Source: Roseburia_C sp900315735
Lineage (GTDB): Bacteria; Bacillota; Clostridia; Lachnospirales; Lachnospiraceae
NCBI GenBank assembly: GCA_052118425.1
Contig: JBQKHF010000010.1
Direction: 5' to 3' (one strand)
DNA: 64,000 nt
A program made the translations under genes and the position numbers. The notes under the pieces were generated by a model. It had not been told where the DNA came from. It did no database searches and saw only the letters and a program-made list of their open reading frames with translations. Positions 9,039 to 17,090 of the stretch are shown here, in pieces; positions within the stretch are counted from its first letter, which is position 1; each line of letters begins with the position of its first letter.

Positions 9039-10079
9039 TTAGCCCATCACACAAAAATGATAGAGAGTCTTGGAACGGAAATTCTCGCCTGCTTTTAAAA
9101 CAACAGAAGGGAAATGTTCGATATTAATCGCATTCGGATAATGCTGTGTCTCTAAACATACTGCGGAATATGGCGGATAATCTTTGCCGTCAATTCCTTT
9201 CTGATGAAGGGTATAACAAGGAACATAAAGCTGTACACCCGGTTGGTCGGTAAAGCAGGTCATCCGGATACCGCTTTCCTTAGACTGTAAAACAGCTGCC
9301 TCTCTTAAGCCATCACCGTTGATTACAAAGTTGTGGTCGTAAGTGCCGCCTAATTTTAACTGGGCATTGTCACAGTGGATGCCGTCACCGATTTTCTTCA
9401 TTTCACGGAAATCAAATGGACTTCCCTCTACGGAGAGAAATGCACCGGTAGGACACTGTGTATCATCCAGTTCTGTAATCGCATCTGCATCAATGCGTAA
9501 TTCCTGGTCTAAAACAGTACCGTTTCCTTCTCCGTTCAGATTAAAATATCCGTGGCTGGTAACAGAAAATACTGTATCCTGATCGCAGGTAGCATCGTAA
9601 ACAATGGATAATTCATTGTCTTCAGACCATCCGTAGGTAACGGAAACGGTAAGGTTACCCGGATATCCTTCTTCTCCATCCGGGGAAACACGGGTAAATG
9701 TAACTTTATCATCTGTAACTTTTCCGGTCCATACACGCTGGCCAAATCCCGTAGGACCACCATGCAGGTGGTTTGGACCATTGTTAATGGCAAGATTATA
9801 TTCTTTATCATTTAAGGTAAAGTGCCCTTTGGCGATACGGTTGGCGCATCGACCGACAACAGCTCCCAGGCTGGCATCATCAGCAAGATACTCATCGGCG
9901 TTCATTAAGCCTAAAATTACATCGGTCAGTTCCCCGTTTTTATCAGGAACCATAATTTTAACAATACGGCAGCCATAATCCGAAAGTGTAACGGAAGCAC
10001 CGGATGCATTCTCAATGGTATAAAGGGAAATCGGCTGATTATCTTTGGTTATGCCAAATTCGCTTTTCGTAATTTTCAT
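9039..10079 (-). CDS. galM: aldose 1-epimerase (galactose mutarotase)
   Basis: 346 residues, the usual size. Interconverts the alpha and beta anomers of galactose or glucose, the entry step to the Leloir pathway. Catalytic pieces are visible: NHLHGG, SHGYFNL with the acid His, and the base Glu in CLETQHYPNA near the C-terminus. The ATG at 10079 is chosen because AAAGGAG lies 8 bases before it; an upstream in-frame start would add six residues of no family likeness. Stand-alone gene, no other galactose gene nearby. Confidence 0.9.
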   Translation of the reverse strand: MKITKSEFGITKDNQPISLYTIENASGASVTLSDYGCRIVKIMVPDKNGELTDVILGLMNADEYLADDASLGAVVGRCANRIAKGHFTLNDKEYNLAINNGPNHLHGGPTGFGQRVWTGKVTDDKVTFTRVSPDGEEGYPGNLTVSVTYGWSEDNELSIVYDATCDQDTVFSVTSHGYFNLNGEGNGTVLDQELRIDADAITELDDTQCPTGAFLSVEGSPFDFREMKKIGDGIHCDNAQLKLGGTYDHNFVINGDGLREAAVLQSKESGIRMTCFTDQPGVQLYVPCYTLHQKGIDGKDYPPYSAVCLETQHYPNAINIEHFPSVVLKAGENFRSKTLYHFCVMG

Positions 10080-10214
10080 CTGGAAACTCCTTTCCATAAT
10101 ATTCTAGTGAACATACTGATTATGCCACACTTATGCCCATATAGCAAGTGAGAAGTGCGTTTTCGGGCGTTTTCGATTTTCCGGGAAAATGGATTTTGAA
10201 AACAATTCCAGTTC

Positions 10215-10243
10215 TTGAACACATAAAAGGAACGTGATATAAT
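10215..10243 (+). promoter_or_regulatory. extended -10 sigma-A promoter overlapping the tsaC start region
   Basis: TTGAAC (10215-10220), 17-base spacer, TATAAT (10238-10243) preceded by TGA. Transcription would begin near 10250. The -10 overlaps the first ATG of tsaC (10242), so the transcript would start at about the second ATG, 10251. Confidence 0.7.
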
Positions 10244-11300
10244 GAAAGTTATGAAAACAGAAGTGATAAAAATAGACCAGAATAATATGGATACAGAAGC
10301 GTTGGAACGTGCAGCCGCAATTATCCGGGATGGCGGACTGGTGGCATTTCCAACCGAGACGGTATATGGACTGGGCGCAGATGCACTGAGCGCAGAAGCA
10401 TCTAAGAAAATCTATGCGGCAAAAGGAAGACCATCCGATAATCCTTTGATTGTCCATGTGGCAGAATTTTCAGACATGGAGAAAATCGCACAGGAGATGC
10501 CGGAAGAAGCAAAGAAGCTTGCAGATGCATTCTGGCCGGGACCACTGACCATGATTGTGCGCAAGAATGATAAGGTTCCTTATGAGACCACAGGAGGCAT
10601 GGATACGGTAGCAATCCGTATGCCGAACCATCCGGTTGCACTGGAACTGATTCGAAGAAGCGGCGGATATATTGCAGCACCAAGCGCCAATACATCCGGC
10701 AAACCGAGTCCGACGCTGGCAGAACATGTGGTATTTGATATGGACGGCAGAATCCCGATGATACTGGATGGGGGTCCGGTAGGAATTGGAATTGAATCCA
10801 CAATCGTTGATCTGACAGAAGATATACCGATGATTTTAAGACCGGGTTATATTACACCGGAAATGTTAGAAAAGGTAATCGGGGAAGTGAAGATGGATCC
10901 TGGAATTATTGCTTCGGATTCGCTGCAGAAGCCGAAGGCACCGGGAATGAAATATAAGCATTACGCACCGAAAGCAGATTTGATTCTGGTAGACGGAGGA
11001 GAAGAGAAGGTAGTAGCAAAGATTAATGCTTTGACAAAGGAAGCGGTTCTACAGGGAAAGAAGGTAGGAATTATCGGAACAGATGAAACGATAGACCGCT
11101 ATCCGGAAGGCGAAGTGGTAAGTATTGGTGCACGCAGTGATGAGGATGCAATTGCAAAGCATTTGTATAAGCTGTTGCGGGACTTTGATGAGAAAGAAGT
11201 AGATGTTATTTACTCTGAAAGTTTTGCAACTCCGCGTATCGGTCAGGCAATTATGAATCGTCTGCTGAAGGCTGCAGGACATCAGGTGATTACAGTTTAG
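10242..11300 (+). CDS. L-threonylcarbamoyladenylate synthase (Sua5 type)
   Basis: 352 residues, the long Sua5 form: YrdC domain (about 15-200, with FPTETVYGLGADA, KGRPSDNPLIVH and APSANTSGKPSPT) plus a C-terminal Sua5 domain (from about 230). Makes threonylcarbamoyl-AMP from threonine, bicarbonate and ATP for the t6A37 modification of ANN-decoding tRNAs. Two candidate starts: ATG 10242 with AAAAGG 12 bases upstream, and ATG 10251, which fits the promoter position and would give a leaderless message. The neighbour order tsaC - phosphatase - upp - atp operon matches the ywl/upp/atp region of Bacillus. Confidence 0.93.
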   Translation: MKVMKTEVIKIDQNNMDTEALERAAAIIRDGGLVAFPTETVYGLGADALSAEASKKIYAAKGRPSDNPLIVHVAEFSDMEKIAQEMPEEAKKLADAFWPGPLTMIVRKNDKVPYETTGGMDTVAIRMPNHPVALELIRRSGGYIAAPSANTSGKPSPTLAEHVVFDMDGRIPMILDGGPVGIGIESTIVDLTEDIPMILRPGYITPEMLEKVIGEVKMDPGIIASDSLQKPKAPGMKYKHYAPKADLILVDGGEEKVVAKINALTKEAVLQGKKVGIIGTDETIDRYPEGEVVSIGARSDEDAIAKHLYKLLRDFDEKEVDVIYSESFATPRIGQAIMNRLLKAAGHQVITV

Positions 11301-11311
11301 AGGAGGTTTTT

Positions 11312-11770
11312 ATGAAGCCATACAATCGCATTGTATTCGTGGCGGAAAGCGGAACATGCAGGGCACCCATGGCAGCCGGTATTTTTCAGGAATATTCCCT
11401 GAATCATCCGGTAGAAGTGCTGGTGAGAGGTCTTGTGGTATTGTTTCCGGAACCGCTGAATCAGAAGGCAGAAGCTGTTATGATAAGCAATGGCATTACC
11501 ATGGAAGGCTTTATGTCAAGCCAGATTACGGCAGAGGATTTTGGCGAAGATACATTAGTGCTTACAATGGAAGCACAGCAGAGACAGAAGTTATTGGAAA
11601 TGTTTCCGGAGGCGCAGGAAGAAAATGTTCAGGTGCTGACGGAATTAGTAGGGGACGAACTGGAAATCTTAGACCCTTACGGTGGCACACTTCAGGCCTA
11701 TGGACTTTGCTTTGAGACCATGAATAAGAGTATAAAAAAATTAGTAAAATTATTAAACGAAGGAGAATGA
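11312..11770 (+). CDS. low-molecular-weight phosphatase-like protein lacking the catalytic Cys
   Basis: 152 residues with the fold signature of LMW protein (arginine/tyrosine) phosphatases such as YwlE, which sits in the same neighbourhood in Bacillus. The active site loop is normally VCxGNTCRSPM; here it reads FVAESGTCRAPM, so the nucleophile position (residue 11) is Ala. The loop Arg17 and a general-acid-like DPYGG remain. It is therefore likely a pseudo-phosphatase, a binding protein, or a divergent enzyme. Strong GAGGAGG ribosome site; the stop is one base from the upp start, so it is co-translated with upp. Confidence 0.8.
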   Translation: MKPYNRIVFVAESGTCRAPMAAGIFQEYSLNHPVEVLVRGLVVLFPEPLNQKAEAVMISNGITMEGFMSSQITAEDFGEDTLVLTMEAQQRQKLLEMFPEAQEENVQVLTELVGDELEILDPYGGTLQAYGLCFETMNKSIKKLVKLLNEGE

Positions 11771-11771
11771 T

Positions 11772-12401
11772 ATGTCAAAAGTATTTGTAATGGATCATCC
11801 ACTGATTCAGCATAAAATCGGCTGGATAAGAAGAAAAGAAACAGGTTCTAAGGAGTTCCGTACATTAATCAGCGAAATCGCCATGTTAATGTGCTACGAG
11901 GCAACCAGAGATTTGAAGCTTACCGATATTGAAATCGAGACTCCAATCTGCAAGACAACTGTAAAAGAGTTAAAAGGAAAGAAACTGGCAGTAGTACCAA
12001 TCTTACGTGCAGGTCTTGGAATGGTAGACGGAATGCTTGCAATGATTCCTGCAGCAAAAGTCGGACACATCGGACTTTACCGTGACCCACAGACATTAAA
12101 ACCGGTAGAATATTACTGCAAACTCCCGGAGGATTGCAATGAGCGTGAAGTATTCGTTGTAGATCCGATGCTTGCAACCGGTGGTTCTTCCGTAGCAGCA
12201 ATCCAGATGTTAAAAGACAGAGGCGTAAAGAATATCCGCTTCATGTGCATCATTGCAGCACCGGAAGGAGTTAAAGCAATGCAGGAAGCACATCCGGACG
12301 TAGACATTTATATCGGAGCATTAGATGAGAAATTGAATGAGCACTGCTATATCGTACCAGGACTTGGTGATGCAGGAGACAGAATATTCGGAACAAAATA
12401 A
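11772..12401 (+). CDS. upp: uracil phosphoribosyltransferase
   Basis: 209 residues, exactly the usual length. Converts uracil and PRPP to UMP in pyrimidine salvage. The PRPP loop VVDPMLATGGSS is present, as are PILRAGLGMVDGM and the C-terminal YIVPGLGDAGDRIFG uracil-binding region. AAGGAG lies just before the ATG, overlapping the end of the phosphatase-like gene. Ends at a clear terminator. In Bacillus upp likewise sits just before the atp operon. Confidence 0.97.
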   Translation: MSKVFVMDHPLIQHKIGWIRRKETGSKEFRTLISEIAMLMCYEATRDLKLTDIEIETPICKTTVKELKGKKLAVVPILRAGLGMVDGMLAMIPAAKVGHIGLYRDPQTLKPVEYYCKLPEDCNEREVFVVDPMLATGGSSVAAIQMLKDRGVKNIRFMCIIAAPEGVKAMQEAHPDVDIYIGALDEKLNEHCYIVPGLGDAGDRIFGTK

Positions 12402-12426
12402 GTTCGAAGATATATGAAATGTGAAG

Positions 12427-12460
12427 GGTTCTTAAGTTGAAAGGCTTGAGAACCTTTTTT
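12427..12460 (+). terminator. intrinsic terminator after upp
   Basis: GGTTCTTAAG (12427-12436), 8-base loop, CTTGAGAACC (12445-12454), then TTTTTT to 12460; one G-U pair. It ends the tsaC-upp transcript. Confidence 0.85.
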
Positions 12461-12485
12461 ACATTACTGTCTGGCGCAGTCCACA

Positions 12486-12686
12486 TCCTTCACTTTGAAT
12501 ACGGCATAAAGCCTGCAAGGGACACTAAGAATTTCGAAAAAGATACAGTCTATTCCGGCAACCGGTGCAAATTCACATCCATGTTCATCTGCACCTCACC
12601 GGCACATCCCTGTGCCGGTGTTGCCTAGAAACAGACGAAATTCCAAGTGCCCCTAACAGCCTTTATCATGTATCCCAAGTGAAGGA
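12486..12686 (+). repeat. structured intergenic element, copy A
   Basis: About 201 bases with ends TCCTTCACTT (12486-12495) and AAGTGAAGGA (12677-12686). Inside are: outer helix GGGACACT/AGTGCCCC (one mismatch), a 2x2 internal loop AA/CA, helix GAATTTCG/CGAAATTC (12529-12536 with 12636-12643), helix GGCAAC/GTTGCC (12557-12562 with 12620-12625), and two hairpins: GGTGCA/TGCACC (12564-12569 with 12590-12595) and CCGGCAC/GTGCCGG (12599-12605 with 12612-12618). Same architecture as copies B and C, with paired changes in the stems. The rest of the gap to 12993 is AT-rich with nothing I can name beyond a possible leader for the deaminase gene. Confidence 0.75.
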
Positions 12687-12993
12687 AGCGGGCTTCGCCC
12701 ATCAAGTGGCAATCAAATATTCTATTGAGCCAAATGCACCGTTAAGAAACTCATCAGGCTTCCTGACAAGCTTACTGTTTATCTGCTTATCGAAAAACGA
12801 GTCCATCGCTTCTTTGAATTTAAGAACTGTGTCATTTCCATGAAAATCTCACAGAAACCGTATAAAACCATAAAAAAATATGATAAAATAGCAACAGAAA
12901 AATCGCGGCATAGTGATAATAAAATGCGAAGCAGAAATAACGAAAAGTGAAATAAAAGAAAATATTTGAAAACCGCAGCAAGGAGGAAATAAA

Positions 12994-13479
12994 ATGAGCC
13001 AGAAACGGGAAGACTATATTAGTTGGGATGAATATTTTATGGGTGTGGCAATGTTATCCGGAATGCGCTCCAAGGACCCGAATACACAGGTGGGAGCCTG
13101 CATTGTCAGTGAGGATAACAAGATTCTTTCTATGGGATACAACGGATTGCCAAAGGGCTGCTCCGATGATGAATTTCCATGGGTAAGGGAAGGAACACCG
13201 CTTGAAAATAAATATTTCTATACGACCCACAGCGAACTGAATGCTATCTTAAATTATCGTGGCGGTTCTTTGGAGGGAGCGAAAATGTATGTGTCCCTGT
13301 TCCCTTGTAACGAGTGCGCCAAAGCAATCATTCAGGCTGGAATCAAGACCATCGTATATGACAGTGACAAATACCAGAATACTCCGGCAGTTATTGCTTC
13401 CAAACGGATGTTAGATGCGGCAGGCGTGCGCTACTATCAGTACACCCACACCAACCGGGAAATAAACATTACCCTGTAA
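12994..13479 (+). CDS. dCMP deaminase family protein
   Basis: 161 residues. Zinc-dependent deaminase of the dCMP/ComEB group, converting dCMP to dUMP for thymidylate supply. Zinc ligands and the catalytic Glu are visible in THSELNAIL (His-Ser-Glu) and FPCNECAKAI (Pro-Cys-x-x-Cys). The family start DYISWDEYFMGVA is present. Strong AAGGAGG ribosome site 7 bases before the ATG. Flanked on both sides by copies of the structured element; its neighbours upp and atp suggest a nucleotide-metabolism block. Confidence 0.92.
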   Translation: MSQKREDYISWDEYFMGVAMLSGMRSKDPNTQVGACIVSEDNKILSMGYNGLPKGCSDDEFPWVREGTPLENKYFYTTHSELNAILNYRGGSLEGAKMYVSLFPCNECAKAIIQAGIKTIVYDSDKYQNTPAVIASKRMLDAAGVRYYQYTHTNREINITL

Positions 13480-13632
13480 TGGACAAGCCAGAAAATGACC
13501 AATTACAGAGGTTTACAACCAATTGAACAAATGACGAAAGTGAGGGAAAAACCCTCTGGTAATATTTGTTAAAATTATGTAAAATTGCAAAATCATAAAG
13601 CTGATTTATAGACATTTTTCATAAAATGTTTA

Positions 13633-13754
13633 TAGACAATTTCCTCAAAAATGATATAATGAGCGTAAGCGAGTCATCGTGCTGGCACGTTTGACGAGCG
13701 GCGAATGTTGATTGTGAGCTGTATCTGCTCACAATATAATGAGCGTAAACGAGT
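13633..13754 (+). promoter_or_regulatory. promoter-like site and 80-base-spaced direct repeat
   Basis: TAGACA (13633-13638), 16-base spacer, TATAAT (13655-13660) with TGA before the -10 looks like a promoter. The -10 and what follows, ATATAATGAGCGTAA then RCGAGT, occur twice: 13654-13674 and 13734-13754, exactly 80 bases apart with one difference. Between them are hairpins CGTGC/GCACG (13678-13689) and ATTGTGAGC/GCTCACAAT (13711-13719 with 13727-13735). No protein frame fits. It could be the start of a small RNA or a leader ahead of element B and the atp operon. Confidence 0.4.
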
Positions 13755-13864
13755 GCAAATGGAAAGCGATTTGTTTTTAAACTTTTTGATTAGAAAGGGC
13801 ATTTGTCTGATATGCGTTGAAATGCCAGCAGTTCTTAGATATGTGTTTTGCTTGATTGTGAACT

Positions 13865-14134
13865 GTCTTTCCGCTGCTTTGACCGGCTGCCCGGTTGTCC
13901 GTCTGCTACAGATACTTCCACAAACCCGTAAGGAGGTCTAGGCATTCTGACAAATAAGTTTATGATTCCGGCAACCGGCGCAAATTCATATCCATATTCA
14001 ACTGCGCCTTGCAGGCACATCCATGTGCCTGCATTGCCGGTTGCATAATAGAATGCCAAGACCTCCTAACAGGCTTGTTTATGTATCTGCATGCAGGCGG
14101 ACAACCGGTGCAGACTGTCAAACATTGGAAAGAC
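13865..14134 (+). repeat. structured intergenic element, copy B
   Basis: About 270 bases between GTCTTTCC (13865-13872) and GGAAAGAC (14127-14134), the largest copy. Its arms pair over roughly 90 bases with gaps, including CCGGTTGTCCG with CGGACAACCGG. Inner parts: GGAGGTCT/AGACCTCC (13932-13939 with 14059-14066), internal loop AG/CA, GCATTCT/AGAATGC, CCGGCAA/TTGCCGG, hairpin GGCGCA/TGCGCC and hairpin GCAGGCAC/GTGCCTGC. Most stems differ in sequence from copies A and C yet pair. Located 150 bases before atpZ; the bases between are AT-rich leader with no promoter I would defend. Confidence 0.75.
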
Positions 14135-14282
14135 TGTTTTAATCTCAGAAAGCAAAACATATATTTTAGAACTGTGGTATTTCAGGGCAGAACAAAAGTC
14201 CTTTCTATATCAAAAAAGTTTCTAAAATAAAAGCTTAGTATTTGCAGAGCGTTTCACGAAAATGTAAGGGAAGGAGCTATTC

Positions 14283-14537
14283 ATGAAGAACAGAAATAAA
14301 GTGTATGATTCCTTGATTTTAATCATGCAGTTTGGTATCAACATGATAGTTCCTATTTTTTTATGTGTTGGACTCGGGGTTTTTATTTACCAAAGATACG
14401 GGCATCCGTGGCTGGTGATACTGCTTTTTTTCCTTGGGGCAGTGGCGGGGTTTCAGAATTGCTACCGGATGGCACAGAGGCTTTGGCAGAAAAAAGACAC
14501 GGGAAAGGTTAAAACAGATGTTAAAAAGGATAAATGA
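14283..14537 (+). CDS. atpZ: AtpZ/AtpI-like small membrane protein
   Basis: 84 residues with two membrane helices (about 9-35 and 42-63) and a Lys-rich tail. Matches the AtpZ-type proteins found first in many Firmicute atp operons, thought to work with AtpI in Mg2+/Ca2+ transport or c-ring assembly. AAGGAG lies 9 bases before the ATG. Its 3' end overlaps atpI by 20 bases, so the two are translationally coupled. Confidence 0.75.
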   Translation: MKNRNKVYDSLILIMQFGINMIVPIFLCVGLGVFIYQRYGHPWLVILLFFLGAVAGFQNCYRMAQRLWQKKDTGKVKTDVKKDK

Positions 14538-14925
14538 TGCATTACCGGAATTGATTCTGGGAATCCTTATATACGAAATTGTGGTGGAAATTACCGGTAT
14601 CTGGTTTGTAAAAGACAAACTGTCTTACTCCATCGGTCTTCTGAGTGGAGCAGCAACCGCAATCGGAATGGCAATCCATATGGCAGTGGTTCTGCGGGAC
14701 AGTATGGATATGGCAGAATCCGGAAGGACAAGACGAATCGCATTGCAGTATGTGCTGCGGTATCTCGTAGTTGTAGCAGTCTTTTTTGCTACGGCATACT
14801 TTGAAATAGGCAATGTGATTGTAGCATTTGTGGGAGTAATGGGATTGAAGGTTGGAGCTTACGTTCAACCCTTTACACATAAAGTAATTTTAAAACTTTT
14901 AGGGAGAGGTGATGAATCTTCTTAG
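14518..14925 (+). CDS. atpI: ATP synthase subunit I (AtpI)
   Basis: 135 residues with four hydrophobic helices (about 12-32, 36-58, 72-92, 95-115). Accessory protein for assembling the c-ring of the F-ATPase. The ATG at 14518 is chosen because AAAGG lies 9 bases before it and the protein then begins MLKRINDALPELILG, as usual for subunit I; upstream in-frame sequence is only the overlap with atpZ. Followed 35 bases later by atpB. Confidence 0.8.
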   Translation: MLKRINDALPELILGILIYEIVVEITGIWFVKDKLSYSIGLLSGAATAIGMAIHMAVVLRDSMDMAESGRTRRIALQYVLRYLVVVAVFFATAYFEIGNVIVAFVGVMGLKVGAYVQPFTHKVILKLLGRGDESS

Positions 14926-14960
14926 GGTGAAGAAAAAATATAATATAAGGAGGTGAAAGC

Positions 14961-15692
14961 GTGGATAACGGAATTTTAGCAGCGGGTGCCCAGGATATAG
15001 ATTTTATGATTCATGGACTGTTTTCCTATAAGATTTTCGGACATGAGGTATGGATTACCACTTCTCATGTATGTATTCTGATAATCATGCTGATACTGAT
15101 TGCATTTTCGTTTATTGTAAAACACAAGATGAAAGCTGCAACGGAAGTACCGGGTGGATTCCAGAATGTAGTAGAACTTATGGTGGAAAAATTAGATGGC
15201 GTAGTTGATGGCGTTATGGGTAAAAATGCACCGAAGCTGGTGAATTACATCAGTACCATTTTTATCTTTATTCTCATGAGTAATATATCTGGATTATTCG
15301 GGCTAAGACCGCCTACCGCAGATTATGGAACGACACTGGCGTTGGGACTTATCACCTTTTCGCTTATCCATATCTGTCAGATAAAGTACCAGAAACCAAA
15401 GAAAATCTGGGAAGATATGTGTTCACCGTTACCACCATGGCTGCCACTGTGGCTGCCAATCAATATCATCAGCGAGATTGCCGTGCCGATTTCCCTGTCA
15501 CTTCGTTTGTTTGCAAACGTATTATCAGGAACCGTAATGATGGCATTGGTCTATGGACTGTTGTCCAAGATTGCAATTGTCTGGCCGGCAGCGCTTCATG
15601 TGTACTTTGACTTGTTCTCAGGAGCAATTCAGACGTATGTATTCTGTATGTTGACTATGACATATGTGAACCAGCAGATGGAAACAGAATAG
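14961..15692 (+). CDS. atpB: F-type ATP synthase subunit a
   Basis: 243 residues; the stator membrane subunit that forms the ion path next to the c-ring. The essential Arg is in the SLSLRLFANVLSG segment. Several membrane helices and the late helix with YVFCMLTMTYV are visible. Start GTG at 14961 with a near-perfect AAGGAGGTGA 6 bases before. First core gene of the atp operon BEFHAGDC. Confidence 0.95.
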   Translation: MDNGILAAGAQDIDFMIHGLFSYKIFGHEVWITTSHVCILIIMLILIAFSFIVKHKMKAATEVPGGFQNVVELMVEKLDGVVDGVMGKNAPKLVNYISTIFIFILMSNISGLFGLRPPTADYGTTLALGLITFSLIHICQIKYQKPKKIWEDMCSPLPPWLPLWLPINIISEIAVPISLSLRLFANVLSGTVMMALVYGLLSKIAIVWPAALHVYFDLFSGAIQTYVFCMLTMTYVNQQMETE

Positions 15693-15717
15693 AACAGTAT
15701 AAGGAGGATTTATAATT

Positions 15718-15972
15718 ATGAACATTACAGGACAGGATTTAATTTTAGCATGCTCAGCAATTGGTGCAGGACTTGCAGTTATCGCAGGTATCGGACCTGG
15801 TATTGGACAGGGTATTGCAGCAGGACACGCAGCAGCTGCTGTAGGACGTAACCCGGGAGCAAAAGGAGATATTATGTCAACCATGCTTCTTGGACAGGCA
15901 GTAGCAGAGACCACCGGTCTTTATGGTCTGTTGATTGCAATGCTTCTGCTTTTCGTAAAACCACTGGTATAA
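15718..15972 (+). CDS. atpE: F-type ATP synthase subunit c (sodium-type signature)
   Basis: 84-residue two-helix proteolipid that forms the rotor ring. The ion-binding Glu64 is in QAVAETTG. Gln31 (in GIGQG), Val62, Glu64 and Thr65 line up with the Gln32/Val63/Glu65/Ser66 set that binds Na+ in Ilyobacter tartaricus, with Thr for Ser. The loop AVGRNPGAKG between the helices is standard for contact with the stalk. The complex is therefore likely Na+-coupled. AAGGAGG lies upstream of the ATG. Confidence 0.95.
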   Translation: MNITGQDLILACSAIGAGLAVIAGIGPGIGQGIAAGHAAAAVGRNPGAKGDIMSTMLLGQAVAETTGLYGLLIAMLLLFVKPLV

Positions 15973-16020
15973 AGTGCGAAGGAATGATTACGAAAAGAAA
16001 GGAGGCACAGCAGGAAGAAA

Positions 16021-16536
16021 ATGACCAGATTATTTAATCTTGATTTTCAGTTATTGCATGATACCATCCTTATGGCGATATCTGTTTTCGTATTGTTTAC
16101 CGTAATGTCTTATAACCTCTTCGAGCCGGTTCGTAAGATGTTAAAGGGCCGTCAGGAGAAGATAAAGACGGAACTGGAATCTGCGGCAAGCGACCAGGCA
16201 GAAGCAGCAGAATTAAGACAGCAGTATGAAGAGAAGCTTAAGAACGTCGATAAAGAGGCGGAGGTTATCTTAAGTGAAGCCAGAACCAAAGCCCTGCGCA
16301 ATGAGAACCGAATCATTGGCGAGGCAAAGGAAGAGGCTGCGCGGATTATCCGGCGTGCCAATGAAGAGGCAGAACTGGAGAAGAAACGCGTGATGGATGA
16401 GATGAAACAGGAAATGATAGAAATTGCATCTATGATGGCAGGCAAAGTGGTAGCCGCATCCATTGATACAACAATACAGGATGCCCTCGTGGAAGAAACC
16501 TTGAAAGAGATGGGTGATACAACATGGCAAAATTAG
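16021..16536 (+). CDS. atpF: F-type ATP synthase subunit b
   Basis: 171 residues: one N-terminal membrane helix (about 14-32) followed by a long charged helix rich in Glu, Ala, Lys and Arg that makes the peripheral stalk. Usual length. GGAGG lies 19 bases and AGGAAG 4 bases before the ATG. Overlaps atpH by 13 bases, indicating coupled translation. Confidence 0.93.
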   Translation: MTRLFNLDFQLLHDTILMAISVFVLFTVMSYNLFEPVRKMLKGRQEKIKTELESAASDQAEAAELRQQYEEKLKNVDKEAEVILSEARTKALRNENRIIGEAKEEAARIIRRANEEAELEKKRVMDEMKQEMIEIASMMAGKVVAASIDTTIQDALVEETLKEMGDTTWQN

Positions 16537-17090
16537 TTTCCAAAACATACGCAGATGCATTGTTTGAACTCGCCGTGGAAAAGGGATGTGAGGATGCCTG
16601 GTTAGAAGATGCAAAAGCACTTCTTGAGATTCTCCATGAGAATGAGGATCTGGCAAAATTGATGAATCATCCACAGATTGTAAAAGAAGAGAAGATTCAG
16701 ATTATTGAAAACATATTCAAGGGAAAGACCGCGGACGAAATCGTGGGATTGATGTGCCAGCTGATAGAAAAAGACCACTTTAAGGACATGGAAAGCGTAT
16801 TTGCATGTTTTGTGGATTCCGTAAAAGAATATAAAAATATCGGAACGGCATATGTCATTTCTGCGATGGAGCTGTCAATGCAGCAGAAAGACGAAATCGT
16901 AAAGAAACTATTAGAAACCACACATTATGTAGAAATTGAAATGAATTATGAGGTGGATGCATCACTCATTGGAGGCATGGTCATCCGCATAAAAGACAGG
17001 GTAGTGGACAGCAGTATCAAAACCAAGCTGCAGAAGCTAACCAGTGAATTATCCAAAATACAGTTGAAAGTAGGTGAAACCGCTTCATGA
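16524..17090 (+). CDS. atpH: F-type ATP synthase subunit delta
   Basis: 188 residues. Joins the peripheral stalk to the top of the F1 head. The family pattern is clear: KTYADALFELA at the start and the C-terminal VDASLIGGMVIRIKDRVVDSSIKTKL block. Starts inside atpF and ends with ATGA overlap into atpA. Confidence 0.94.
   Translation: MAKLVSKTYADALFELAVEKGCEDAWLEDAKALLEILHENEDLAKLMNHPQIVKEEKIQIIENIFKGKTADEIVGLMCQLIEKDHFKDMESVFACFVDSVKEYKNIGTAYVISAMELSMQQKDEIVKKLLETTHYVEIEMNYEVDASLIGGMVIRIKDRVVDSSIKTKLQKLTSELSKIQLKVGETAS

Noticed and set aside
11772..12401. Search for a PyrR-type attenuator or purine/pyrimidine riboswitch before upp
   Set aside because: upp is 1 base after the phosphatase-like gene, leaving no room, and the tsaC leader is too short to hold one.
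12565..12843. Small open frame across structured element A, with similar short frames on copies B (13835-14059, minus) and C (28027-28215)
   Set aside because: They follow the element's stems (for example MNMDVNLRRLP on copy C), differ in length and end between copies, and have no ribosome site; best seen as by-products of the element.
13705..13941. 78-codon frame in the deaminase-atpZ gap
   Set aside because: Runs across the hairpin and the left arm of element B, no ribosome site, no family likeness.
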